Positions 40,642-64,000 of a DNA stretch of 64,000 bases are shown here, piece after piece. The position numbers and the translations under genes are program-made. This DNA is from Branchiostoma belcheri (Eukaryota; Chordata; Leptocardii; Amphioxiformes; Branchiostomatidae): the NCBI RefSeq assembly GCF_001625305.1, contig NW_017802602.1, forward strand, positions 2,254,095-2,318,094. Direction: 5' to 3'. The notes below the pieces were generated by a model. It saw nothing but the letters and a program-made list of their open reading frames with translations. It had not been told where the DNA came from and did no database searches. Positions within the stretch are counted from its first letter, which is position 1; each line of letters opens with the position of its first letter.

Positions 40642-43142
40642 ATGACTAGTGCAGAGATACGCGGGACGCTGTACGGCAAGGTGCGACGCTACCTGGCGAC
40701 GACAAAGAAACAGGTGCGCTTCAACGTCAACCTGCTGGTGGATCATGAGGAGGATCTGATCAAGGTGAGATATGGGTAGCCTGGGTGCCATCCTCCGTAG
40801 TTTTCGCCCGCTCTCTAACGTCGCTGGTAGTACGGTGGTAGCCACCGACATTAGGGAGCGGGCGAAAACTACGGAGGATGGCAACCAGGATAAGATACAT
40901 GCATGGGTAGGCAGGTGAGGAGATCTCACCTGACGATGTCTTATTAGTGTCGGCATTTCGATGCAGCAAAGGTTTTTATAACAGTATACGTATGGGGCCT
41001 ACAACGTTGCTAAGCGTGTAAACTGTAAAGACATGCTCTCCAAGTAGAGGTTTGGGTTTTAGGGTTATTTTTAGGCTTTTCGTTGGGGGTTTCTTTTTGC
41101 ACTGGATTTTTTTCAGCCAAAAATAAACCCAAAACCCTCACCTCTGCTTGGAGAGTAGTAAAGACACACATGTAAGAAACCAACGTCCATTTCAAAACCC
41201 AAAGTCGATTCGATACTTTTACAAGACCTTAGTTTTCAAATGACATACCAACAATAGTGACACTAGTTACAACAAACCAATGCTGCTACCGACTTGGTAT
41301 TCAAACTGATCAAAATAGCGGGCATGTCAAGTTCGTTCGTTGCTATATATACCGTGACTAAAAGAAGACAGCTTTAAAAAGAACTGCTCAACTAAATGAC
41401 GTGTCCCTATACGTATCAATACCTATGTGGCGATATACATAAAAGTGTCTTCCCAATTGTATCCTCCTTTATACTGCCACAGTTCAGTTGCCTGGTTATA
41501 TATACATGTCGTGAGGACATTTCATAAAACACAAAGTAGTCGTCATCAAACACACACGAGATGAAAAATGTATTGTCCGCTCAGACATATCACAGACAAT
41601 AACTGGTCGATTCACACGGCATATTACACTGCACGAAACGTAAGGTTTACCAATGGTAGTCATATCATAATAGTATTCGCCCGCTCTATAATGTCGCTAG
41701 CTACCACATGTTCAGTTGTAAGCTAGCGGGCGAATACTACTGGGGATGGCATCCAGGCTATAATAGTAGTACAGCCATAGAATTATAAATGGTCTTGATC
41801 AAGTGTGATGTTGATGACTGTAAATTGTGTTGTAAATTTCCAGACTTGACAATTATGGTAGTAATAAAATGAAATTAGTGGACTTGAATTTTATTTATTG
41901 TCATTGTAAAGTCCAGTACTGTTTGCAAAGTAAAAATTACTCGCACTTAACGGGTATTTTACTACCATTGGCAAATTTAACTTCTCGTTCAGTGTTACTA
42001 ATAATGACCATCAGATTGTAGGCAAACAGGTTGACATACATTCCATTCCATTTCACAACCAATGTTAAAAGTGTCCAATGCAATTTTGGGGCTGGACCCT
42101 ACCAGTAACCGTTTATTCCGCCACAATTTTCTTCATTTTTACTCCATGAATATCGACATGCATTGGGATAGCGTTGTTTCAACTTAGTATGTATATAAAT
42201 GACTAGAATATTGACTTTGAAAAATCTGTTTTTCAAGCTCTAAAAACTGCGTTGGGCACCTTAAATGGCATTTCCTTCCTAATGGTTTTCCTTAATCCAA
42301 TGTAACATAATCTCATTCGAGTTGTCAAGAGCAGGAACCAAACTATTACGCGGTGGGGGGTGGAGGGTTTGTAGTAAAAAAAGATTAATCTGCAATCCTA
42401 TCCGTGGTGTATTCATGTTAAACTGAGTTATCTATATTGTGTATAGCGTAGTTTGTATACCAAAAGCTCCCTTGGAGGGCAGATAGTGACTGGATGTAAT
42501 TAGGGCTTTGTGTAATCGCGTTGACCTTTTCAGTCCGGAGTAATAATATATACCCCTGGGGTGCCTCATGTGATTAGGATGAAGAGAAGTTGATAACCAT
42601 ATTAGCCTGGCTAACGCCATGTAACGTTACATTACAAGGCAACCAGCGATGGCAGACTTCAAGAAAGTACACAGACATACAGACAGACACAGACACACGG
42701 GCACACATACATGCAAACACGTACACACACATCACGACATAGATGTAACCTCTTGGAAACGTTTCATATTTGTGGAAAGGTGGTTTTGTCTGTTCGGTGG
42801 TTCCATCCCCATGTAAAAAAAAGGACTTGAAGTAGCGCGTTGTAGAGGGTTTTCTGTAAATGACCTCGAGTAACCCCGGATGGAACCGTTCGGTTCGAAT
42901 TATGTCACATCGAACAAGATTCTCGGGTTCGGGGATTCGATCTCCATAGTAGCAGAGTGTGACCATCGTGTGCGCCCTCTCTGTCCTCCCATAGGAACTG
43001 CAGCTGTGGATGATTCAGCAGTGCGATCCTAACGACTTCCGGCCGGCGGAGTCCGAGGTGTGGTTAGAACGGTACGACGGGCAACATCAGCACCCTACGG
43101 AACAGATGGGAGAAGGTGAAGCATATACAATCACTTGGTGTG

Positions 43143-43185
<43 letters not shown>

Positions 43186-46119
43186 GTGCATGCATACGTG
43201 TACATGCATACATTTGTCGGGGAAAGGCTATGTGTGGATGGTGTTCAGCACCAAGGACAGACATGTTTGTGCGTTTGTGGTTGTGTGTGTGGATAGTGTT
43301 CAGCACCAAGGACAGGCATGTTTGAATATGTGTGGATAGTGTTCAGTACCGAGGACAGGCATGTTTGTGTGTGGATGGTGTTCAGCACCAAGGGCAGGTA
43401 TGTTTGTGTGGTTGTGTGTGTGTGCATACATTTGTCGGGGAAAGGCTAAAAACACATAAACTTTTATGATCTATGTTAAACCTTTTGTGCAATGCATACA
43501 CCGTACTCAATATCCTGATGTCTTTCAGGAGAGTTCTGGGACTTCGTCTACTCGGATAGATGGGACGACTACAGTTCACTTAGAATTTGCGAGGGGGCGC
43601 TTCTCCAGCGACTGATGGAGGTGTTCTACGGCCTCAAGCGCCAGGGAAAACTGCACGAATTTGAGACGGAAATCGTGGAAGCCAAAACAAAGGCAGGTTG
43701 CTATAATACGAAGACCCACAACGACACTTCCATACACCTCTTCCACAGCCCTTCTACACCGCGCTGTCGCAGCGCGCTGTGGAAGAGGTGTATGGAAGTG
43801 TCGTTGTGGGCCTTCGTACTATAAGAGCAATTCGCGCTGGCCATCACTTGGTAATTATGTTTATCTTTGCAGAAGGAAACATATTGTTTTTGCTCAGTTG
43901 ATGTTATGCCATATACCTGGGTCGCAATAATGTTTGTTTGATACGGGTGTTCCGGCCCGTGTGATAACTAGCGTTACAGCTCGGGGTTCTATTTGGTTAT
44001 CACACGGGCTTCAAAATGTTCCATACATAGAGTAATTCGAACGCGTTTCGCTTGAGCCGCATGTGCCGTAATCGAAAATTCGAATACCGGATTCTGATGT
44101 TGGCATTGATGTTGTTGCACTTTTTTGTTTCGGCTAGGGCGACCAAATTTTGGCTCATTTAGCATGGAAAGGCGTATTTTCTCGAATAGGTATGACATAA
44201 ATAAAATACCGTCGGGCGATCCGATCCGCGGTCGAACTGGGATCGAGGGTTATATCAAAGAATTGTTGTATTTCATTGTCATGGGTTTCATGCTGTTTTT
44301 TTAAGTGTCTGGTTTTACTTGCATTCTGTAGGGCCATACAAAACACGACATGCGGCTGGCCTTTATCTACTACGGGCTGTCTTCACAGACCCCAAAAGAT
44401 GAGCAACCAACAACAATTTCTCCCAAGACGTCCCCACACCTAGCCATGTTCAGAAGCGACCCTGTGCTGGTGGAACGTTCGGTGGAAAACCTGGTGTCCT
44501 TCCTCTCGAAAAGATCCATGTCGTGGCCTTCGGACTTAGCCACAGCCGCGACCACCGCATCTAGCAACCTACAGAACCAGTCTCGGTCACTGACTCTGGT
44601 CACAGGCGATAGTACCGTTAATACAAGACTAAGAAAGTCGCCGCTTGACTCCTCAACATGTGAGATTTTTAACGAATCCGGAAGACAAACTGCCGACAGC
44701 TACGCCTCGACTCAACTCGGAGACTCCGCCAACTACTCATACACGTCATCCCCTACTCCCGACGTCTTCAGTTTCGGTACATCGTCTACTACTAACGTTA
44801 ATACATCCTCGTCGGAGAAAGAGTTGGAGTTTTGTACGCGAAGCTCGAAGGGGAAGTTTGTCTGCTTTGATGTAGAGGCTCTCGCTAAGCCGGAATCTGG
44901 TACAGACTTCGTCCCGCCAAGGGCAGTTTCGCCCCACCCTTCCAAGAGCGGCTCTAAAAGCGGACAGTCTGACAAGGAACCCTCCTGCTACCCGAGGCTT
45001 CCGCCAACCTTCGGGACGCCGAGAAAGGACAGGCCGTCTTCCCTTACCGCGCTGCAGAGTTCAGACGACAAGGATAAAGTTGTAGAGAAATCGCCCCCAA
45101 AAGGTAAGGACGAACAGGTGTAAGTCACAAAGGACACATGTACGAAAAATCTTCCAGCCTCTACCAGGCTTCGGGAGGCGGCTGAAAGAGTAGAAATCGG
45201 CCAAATAGAGAGATAACATGCCAGGGGAGTTGGTCTGCTGGAGAGAACAGTTTGCCTCTCCCGAACATTGTTACAACATAGTCATATTTCGTTTTGAATA
45301 GCATTTATCTTATTCTATTTGTATTGACATAAACGGAAGTACAAAGTTGTAACCGTGTTAAACTTTAGGTCTGGCAATTTATAAAGGAAAATTGTTGCTT
45401 TGCAAGGGTACTAGTCACAAGAAGCAAAGCCATAATTAGCTCTCTCCATATTTGTACAATTACACGTCAAAGCCACATGTTCACATAGATCCACAACTCT
45501 TAACCATGTTGTCTGTTTTACAGCAAAGGTTCTGGACATAGTAACCCGCTTAAAGGAAGCCCAGCGCCTTAAGAAAACCCGACGCCAGGCCGTGTCCGCC
45601 GAAGACAGCGAATCCAGTGTGCAGATTGCGACCCCAGAAGACGACCTAGCCGCACCTAGGTCCATCCTCCGCCAAAATGACAACACCAACTATTTCTCTG
45701 AGAACTCAAACTCCCAAGTGTCCGACTCAACCGGGGACAAGACGCCTCCTTTCTACGCTCTCAACCGTACCTACAGTTTCGACAAGCTCATAGAACGAAG
45801 AAAACTCGGTACAACAGAAGAGGAGGAAGAATCTGTTCTAGACGAAGACGAGCGGAAACTACCTGATCTAAGCGTCCTTCTGGGTCACTATGCCCTCAGC
45901 AGACGGCGACACTTCGCTACAGACACCAAGACGGCTGCGAGCGCGCGCCAAGACTTCTTCCCAAGAGTTAAGGAGGAAGATTTCGTGGAGGGTTGCCTGA
46001 AGGCACTGGAAGAGTTTGTGGTACGGAAGGAGCAGGCGGTGGTGCATGTCGGGAGGACTGTGGTCAGAGTTATCACGACAGTTACTATCAACAAAGTGCC
46101 GCTCCTCAAACGGTCCTAG
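40642..46119 (+). CDS. Unrecognised 591-residue protein, five coding exons
   Basis: Exons: 40642-40764 (ATG), 42995-43115, 43529-43692, 44332-45103, 45524-46119 (TAG). All are in phase if the third intron is a GC-AG intron (AAG/GCAGGT at 43693). Residues 1-150 look globular: Trp- and aromatic-rich, with VRRYLATTKKQVRFNVNLL, WLERYDG and FWDFVYSDRWDDY. The remainder is Ser/Thr/Pro/Lys-rich and probably disordered (SPKTSPH, KSGSKSGQSDKEPS), with a short predicted coiled coil (VTRLKEAQRLKKTRRQ) and an acidic stretch (TEEEEESVLDEDE). There is no signal peptide or membrane segment, so it is probably cytosolic or nuclear. The start ATG is the first in frame after a foldback repeat, and an upstream exon cannot be excluded. 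I do not recognise the family. Confidence 0.7.
40783..40893. repeat. Foldback repeat family E, copy 1
   Basis: CCTGGGTGCCATCCTCCGTA then GTTTTCGCCCGCTC, with a near-perfect complement ending GGATGGCAACCAGG. It begins about 18 bases after the exon 1 donor at 40765. A related, shorter copy is at 41670-41761. Confidence 0.9.
41036..41157. repeat. Foldback repeat, distinct family
   Basis: Arms CTCTCCAAGTAGAGGTTTGG and its complement ending CTCTGCTTGGAGAG, with GGGTTTTAGGGTTATTTTTAG inside. The outer tip (CTCCAAG) recalls family B but the body is unrelated. Confidence 0.85.
41670..41761. repeat. Foldback repeat family E, copy 2
   Basis: GTATTCGCCCGCTCTATAAT and GCTAGCGGGCGAATACTAC with GGATGGCATCCAGGCT at the right end. 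The left outer tip is lost. Confidence 0.75.
41762..42994. other. Rest of intron 1 of the 591-residue gene; no gene seen
   Basis: AT-rich with a retroposon-like TTTTATTTATTGTCATTG at about 41889. A GAACGG/GGTTCGAA-rich stretch at 42880-42950 resembles 21440-21490 in the cadherin gene. Confidence 0.4.
43139..43410 (+). repeat. (TG)n followed by minisatellite GTTCAGCACCAAGGACAGG, array 3
   Basis: A TG run at 43139-43200, then four units with the same core as arrays 1 and 2, in the same orientation relative to transcription. Intron 2 of the 591-residue gene. Confidence 0.9.
43702..43823. repeat. Near-perfect palindrome (about 58-bp arms) next to a splice donor
   Basis: It runs from TATAATACGAAGACCCACAA to GTTGTGGGCCTTCGTACTATA, with almost no loop at GCGCTGTCGCAGCGC. 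It starts nine bases after the GC donor at 43693. The TA-rich ends suggest a TA-targeting MITE. Confidence 0.9.
43916..44105. repeat. Dispersed repeat family H, copy 2
   Basis: TTTGATACGGGTGTTCC, GGTTATCACACGGGCTTC and ATTCGAATACCGGATTC, in the same order as 35680-35870. Confidence 0.75.
45156..45268. repeat. Foldback repeat family A, copy 4 (left half)
   Basis: AGCCTCTACCAGGCTTCGGG, AAATCGGCCAAATAGAGAG, AACATGCCAGGGGAGTTGG, then it stops near the centre. Confidence 0.85.
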
Positions 46120-46154
46120 CAAAGATCAAGAAAACTAGATCACTCTTTAAAAAA

Positions 46155-46160
46155 AATAAA
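46155..46160 (+). terminator. Poly(A) signal AATAAA, 591-residue gene
   Basis: 35 bases after the stop codon, so the 3' untranslated region would be very short. No nearer alternative is seen. Confidence 0.5.
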
Positions 46161-47095
46161 GAAAAAAATCTTAGTCTAGGACTGCATTCCTTCTTTGCCA
46201 TTAAGACACTCTGATATAAATTTCACATGAAGCAAAGTTGCAAATAGCTGTCAATGACTGCCAACACTTTAATTATGACATAAGCTGCAACACATTGCCA
46301 TTGGGAGAGCATGTACACATTCAAGACAGCTATGGCATTAAACACAGACTTGAGTACATATATTTTGCTCCTGCTGAAAAATAAATTTTCCTAGACCTCT
46401 ATTTATCAAAACACTTTCTATCCAAAGATATACATTATTTGACATAAACTATGCACAGTTTTTTTAGAATTCACAATTTGGACATACATGTAACGTTACC
46501 TTCTTTCCTATAGCCAGATTTCTTTGCAGCAAAAATGCAGAACACTTTGATAACAGGCAATGTCCTTATTCGCCTAGAATTATTGCTTAGCTAGGAGAAA
46601 ACAGTTGTGCAGTTATATACATCATTGTTCCAGAGTAATAAGTAAAAATTTCCCCATCAGAAAATATACTTGTGGGAACAGCTGCCATATTAGTCTTAAT
46701 CTGCCAAAAACGGGCAATCGCTGAAATAATTCATGATAAGGTAGTCCCTCTAGCTATATGCTTTCAATCTTCAAATAGGCAGATTGCAAGCCTTAACTTC
46801 TACCACAAAGAACACATTAGGGCACATGCAGTAGGGGTATTGTACAACCTCTGCAGAGCTTTGTGACTTCTTTGTACAGTCAAATATTCTGTGTTAGCTT
46901 TTGGTCTCATACCGTCCGCTTATCCATTGTTTTAGCACAAATTTCAATCTTTGCCCTCTCCAAGATGTATAAAGGGGCAAAAGCATGATAATAGTAAGTA
47001 CATGTGTGCTATCTTGAGAAGTTTACACTCTTTGTGTGTTCTTCAGTTTTGACTTATCACTGAGCAGCCCTCTGGCAACTCATGGCTCTATATCG
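46161..47095. other. Intergenic between convergent genes; nothing recognised
   Basis: AT-rich sequence without repeats or ORFs of interest. Confidence 0.4.
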
Positions 47096-47101
47096 TTTAT
47101 T
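47096..47101 (-). terminator. Candidate poly(A) signal of ECD
   Basis: AATAAA on the minus strand, about 410 bases after the ECD stop codon at 47511. Confidence 0.4.
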
Positions 47102-47104
47102 TTT

Positions 47105-47507
47105 TTTTGCATCCTCTGGAGGTTTAACCTCCCATGGTATGGAGGATGTTACTAGCAGATTAACCAGAGCCAGAAAATCTGCCAAAATCACAGCACAGAA
47201 GCCTTGGGCTTTCAATCAGTCCAGCTCATGGATTCTATGAATGATGCCAAGGATGTTACTGTGAGAACAAGCTTGGCCAAGAAACTCATGGAAGATATGC
47301 TGCCTTTGCAAAAACTTTGCAGTGTCTGAGTTTTTACAGAGGACTTGCACAATTCACAGCTTTCCATCAGTTCAACTCATCTGCATCTTCTGGAGCCAAA
47401 GATGTTACTTGTGGCACAAGATAGATTCAGTACATTTGAGCAAACTATACTGTCTGCAAAATTTGCAGTCTCTGAAAGCTATAGCAGAAGGAATTCATGA
47501 TTTTGCC
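47105..47507 (-). repeat. Diverged tandem copies of the ECD terminal-exon end
   Basis: Segments at about 47105-47150, 47213-47275 and 47365-47420 resemble the last coding bases of ECD (about 47508-47585): CAGTYCARCTCATC, GCATCCTC.GG.GGTTTAACC, GAGGATGTT..TGGCA. Spacing is about 145-150 bases. They lie in the inferred 3' untranslated region. Confidence 0.65.
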
Positions 47508-47510
47508 TCA

Positions 47511-55592
<8,082 letters not shown>

Positions 55593-55963
55593 GTTTTGTT
55601 TGGTGTAGCACACTTCAGTTCCGGGTCAAAGGTTGCCAGTTTGTACCATTGGTAAAAGTGGACATTTTCACATTTTTGAAGCAAAATAGCGAGCTAAAAC
55701 TGCTTCAAAATGTCATGCACCAAATAAGAATTTTAGCATGTAAGTTGTAGTAACTTGAGTGCGTTGAAATGGCTGAATATTGGCTTTAAATCAACTCTAC
55801 TCTACTCTACTCTTAAATTTTACGTGACACGAATGTTGGTGACCCGGAAGTAAACCTCAGAGTCACGAGGAAAGTGTGAAGTAACCAGAGGATCGGGGAG
55901 AAGGCTCAACAACAATTAATAGACGTTTTCCTTCAGAGTTTGTGAGGAAAGCTTAAAGCAGAA
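55593..55963. promoter_or_regulatory. Shared divergent promoter region of ECD and LAMTOR2
   Basis: 371 bp separate the two start codons on opposite strands. Both 5' leaders must fit here. No TATA box is apparent. CpG-containing sequence (GTGACCCGGAAGT at about 55840) includes an ETS-type CCGGAAGT, typical of housekeeping bidirectional promoters. Confidence 0.65.
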
Positions 55964-57627
55964 ATGTTGAAGCCAAAAGCGCTGACACAGGTCCTGAGCC
56001 AGGCCAACACCGGAGGCGTGCAGTGTACTCTGTGAGTTCAGAATAACTTGTGTAGCCGCGGGACTGTAGCTTAGTACTAGTAGTAGAGATGGTTGTTTTC
56101 ACAGTTTTGTATTTGGGGAGGGGGGTATGATCATCATATGATGCCTTGTAGATGAGTGTTTCCCATCTATATCTGTTCCTTTCTTTTGTTAGAGTTGACA
56201 AATCTCATATTTCTGAAATATCATATGTTCAAATTTCTTAATTATCACAATATCTTAAGTATATTTATGTAGCAAAATAAGAGAACAGAATAACTCGAAG
56301 GTTGACTCTGACTCCTAGTACTGCTCGCATTGCGTGTCAGCTCACAACCAGCGCACCAGCCGATTAGGCCAAAAGTTCCAGGACCCATTCGGCTGGGTAG
56401 TTAATGGCGTCTATACTAGTATACTTGTTGTTACATTTTTATAACTCCTTTTCTGTATTTCTTTTATGCCCTTCCAACAGCCTGTTGAACGGAGAAGGAG
56501 CGCTCCTGGCGTACTCAGGATACGGCGACAAGGACGCACGTGTCACTGCCGCCATCGCTAGTAACATCTGGGCCGCGTACGAGAAAAACGGGAGATCCGC
56601 GTTCAACGAAGACTGCTTAGAGTGTGTCCTGCTGGACTGTAAGGTCAGGATGAAGTATAATGTTGTTGTTGTTGTCCTTGTTTAATGTCTTTTAGACTAG
56701 TATATTGCTAGACAATGACAATGACAAGGACAATGAACTTTATTGCATGTTCACGCCCTACACGGGCCAAATGCACTTAAGTTAAATAACTTGGTAACAA
56801 GAATATATTGCTACACGTGGTCTCTTGGTGCTGGTTTACGCTTGGTTCAATTCAGAGTCTATTGTCTCTCGACTCTAGGTATTAATTTTAACAGTTGGTG
56901 TCTTGTGCTTGTGTGATGCTAGAAGTGTTAATGTACAAAATGTACATTTTAAATGTTCGGCGTATTTAATCAATATTACTTTCTTAGTGTTTTATCATAA
57001 AAAGGATGATTCCATGAATAAAACAGTCTTAACTGTCTGCATTTTTGGTAGACTTGGAAGTCCCAATCAAACTGTTGCCAATGTAACTAACAATGGTAAT
57101 GTCTTTCTTGCTATTTTGTCTTTCATGTCTTTTTTCTGGCCTGCTGACCTATCCTTACAATGTTGTTCCCCTGTTTCTGTGTCCCCAGGATGGCCGAGTT
57201 GCGATCACACAGGTGGCAAACCTGCTGCTGTGTATCTATGCAGAGAAGGCTGTTGGCTTCGGCATGCTCAAGGCAAAGGTCTGATGTTTTTTTACGACTA
57301 AATTTTTGTCTCTAAAAATATTAGAAAATTTTTAACAAGATTTAACCAATTATAGAAAATTCTCTTCCATTCTTTGCACTTTTTTCACTGAGCACCTTTC
57401 TTTTTTGTACTTTCCTGGCCAAAGGTTTTTTTCTTCTTTTTGTCAACCACAGTTAAACAAAACACCATGCTTTCAACTGGACACTGACTTTGACAATGGC
57501 ACATGCATAATTTCATGGTTGTCATGTACATGTTCTAGTGCTTAACTCTACATTACTTGTTTCCACACAGGCAAAGGCCCTGGCAGATTACCTGGAGGAC
57601 CCACTGACACAAGTAGCAGCATCATAG
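55964..57627 (+). CDS. LAMTOR2: Ragulator complex protein LAMTOR2 (p14/ROBLD3)
   Basis: Four exons: 55964-56031, 56481-56643, 57189-57278, 57571-57627 (TAG). They join in phase to 125 residues, the vertebrate length. The protein is a single roadblock/LC7 fold. It begins [20 protein letters not shown] and contains [36 protein letters not shown] and [20 protein letters not shown], all close to vertebrate LAMTOR2. It pairs with LAMTOR3 in the Ragulator scaffold on late endosomes and lysosomes, which recruits Rag GTPases for mTORC1 activation and MEK1 signalling. No oddity is seen. It is divergently paired with ECD. Confidence 0.97.
56713..56800 (-). repeat. Reversed retroposon 3' end in LAMTOR2 intron 2
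   Basis: GACAATGACAATGACAAGG then AATGAACTTTATTGCATGTT and CACGCCCTACACGGGCC, typical of a minus-strand LINE/SINE tail with a small hairpin. Confidence 0.4.
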
Positions 57628-58030
57628 CACCAACAATGGACTGAGTTGGAGATAACTCAATACATTTCGAGAAGTGGGGGGGGGGGGGGGGTAGTGGACT
57701 TCTATATACAACAAGAGAAACATAAATCCCTTCTCATGATGGCTTGTAATACGTAAGTTGTATGTTGTATATTAATAGCAAAGTTCTTCATTCGCATCCA
57801 ATATTGTGGTATGTAACGTTGCCGATTCCTAAGAAATAGTGAATGGAACTATGAATAATTGAATCTGGAATGTCATTCAGAATAATTGACCTGTAACATT
57901 ATATGTACTTGAGGATTCCTTGTATGGTATGAAAGTCATTGGGAATTGATGTATGATGTACAATTGTACATGTATATGAAGGTGTGTTAGTTATGATTAT
58001 CAAACAAGTTGTTTACAATACATAATGGTA

Positions 58031-58036
58031 AATAAA
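58031..58036 (+). terminator. Poly(A) signal AATAAA, LAMTOR2
   Basis: About 400 bases after the stop codon in AT-rich sequence. A G-run (57676-57691) lies earlier in the untranslated region. Confidence 0.5.
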
Positions 58037-58177
58037 TAACAATCTTGTTAAAAACAATGAAATATTTGTCATTTCTCTTAGTCCAAGACCATTCATACAC
58101 ATGATGTTATGAAGAGGCAATGTCAAATGTGTTTCATGTAACGTTATTCATCTGTGATGATTCGAATCATGGGACAG

Positions 58178-58265
58178 ATTAGCCGTGGACGACTCTGGTA
58201 ATTCTTTTTGCATGATAATCCGGCATTATCATGCAAAAAGAATTACCAGAGTCATCCACGGCTAA
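58178..58265. repeat. Foldback repeat, 40-bp arms
   Basis: TTAGCCGTGGACGACTCTGG and onward to GCATGATAAT, with an almost perfect complement ending CCACGGCTAA. No other copy in the window. Confidence 0.9.
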
Positions 58266-58868
58266 GGACAGATGGGATCTGTGAATATGGCACAGTTATA
58301 CCCGAAATAGAAAAGAGAAGACTTTCCTCACAGCCTCAAATTTAAGTTAATACAAGAGAGCTCAAAGGAAACCTTGAAAAACCAATTGCATGGCTTTAAA
58401 ATACTCAAAATCTATGTCAAAACGAAGTTATGGGGACACTGCACTTTCAATATTGTTCGCTGGGGGCGCTGCTGTCAGGTGACATCACAAGACACCGAAT
58501 AACCCAGATACCAATATACTATTACGCTGTACAAAAATAGTACCTAGCTCATGGTCTGGGCGCCTGGATTTTTCTGAAGAACAGTCAACTAGATAGCAAT
58601 TCAACGGTTTAGCATTCTATTTGTGAAGTGATATGAGGGTACTAAATTCATAATTTTATAATTTTCGCGAAGGCAAAAACAGACTTTTAGTACCCGCGGA
58701 TGAATATAGAATCGCCTTCGAGTGTTATTCTCCCGATTTCTCCGAACCATCACAGTGGCGGCGACTGTTGCTCTGAAGTTTTTGTCGTCCAATCTTCGGA
58801 AAACCGCGTTTAGGACGACTTTTCTAGCCTCACGAAAGTTTTGCGACTACAGTGATCAGGAAAACGCA

Positions 58869-63786
<4,918 letters not shown>

Positions 63787-64000
63787 TAGGGTGCCGTCTT
63801 CAGGTTTGGATTCTCCGTTTGGCACCCTGGTACATGTACCTGCATGGTGAAGCGGTCTTTGTTTTATGTGTTCTTCTAGTCCTTAATAACACTAGCTGAT
63901 GCAGCTGGCTGCTGACCACGACTCACACATGCACATACTCACACTTAATGTAGGATTCGGTCTTTGAAAGCATTCATGAAATGAAATGACTTGTAAAAAA

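Noticed and set aside
44350..45123. Independent single-exon gene starting at the ATG at 44350
   Set aside because: The frame continues upstream to an acceptor at 44331 and ends naturally at a donor at 45104 that joins 45524 in phase, so it is an internal exon.

Overview
The window is animal nuclear DNA. Genes are split into many short GT-AG exons. The introns are packed with foldback repeats, tRNA-derived SINEs, TG runs and minisatellites. The recognisable proteins are chordate-like. Intron-rich conserved genes, tRNA SINEs, C2H2 finger expansions and a probable doubly assembled haplotype fit an amphioxus (Branchiostoma) best. That assignment is inference. Two runs of N (29879-29898, 49238-49570) show draft assembly.

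Layout. A C2H2 zinc-finger gene (+, CDS 823-2337) is followed by a small TMEM238-like two-pass membrane protein (+, 3823-4242) whose 5' flank is internally duplicated. A giant cadherin gene occupies 7921-36058 (+). I could reconstruct it exon by exon with every junction in phase: 45 coding exons, about 2260 residues, signal peptide, about 18 cadherin repeats, a membrane-proximal module, one membrane span and a tail carrying a duplicated WW-like motif. A convergent gene for an unrecognised single-pass membrane protein follows (-, 37206-39253). Next is an unrecognised 591-residue protein (+, 40642-46119) that needs a GC-AG intron. ECD/ecdysoneless (-, 47511-55592) has at least one exon lost in the assembly gap. 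ECD is head-to-head with LAMTOR2 (+, 55964-57627), with 371 bp between start codons. The window ends inside a DDX5/DDX17-type DEAD-box helicase (+, from 58869) that carries two alternative copies of the motif Ia exon.

ECD, LAMTOR2 and DDX5/17 are housekeeping functions (splicing and cell-cycle factor, Ragulator subunit, RNA helicase). The cadherin is an adhesion receptor. I see no operon-like or pathway grouping. The only regulatory pairing is the ECD/LAMTOR2 divergent promoter.

Most interesting: (1) a cadherin intron at 24124-24568 that looks newly created by a retroposon whose 7-bp target-site duplication supplied both splice sites; (2) in-phase, equal-length alternative exons in the DEAD-box gene; (3) five tandem copies of an X-box-like plus CRE-half module in cadherin intron 1; (4) a duplicated WW-like motif in the cadherin tail; (5) a recurrent structured RNA-like module (CTGANGAAG, stem-loop, GAAA) in several repeat families; (6) many small duplications that copy exon-intron boundaries into neighbouring introns.
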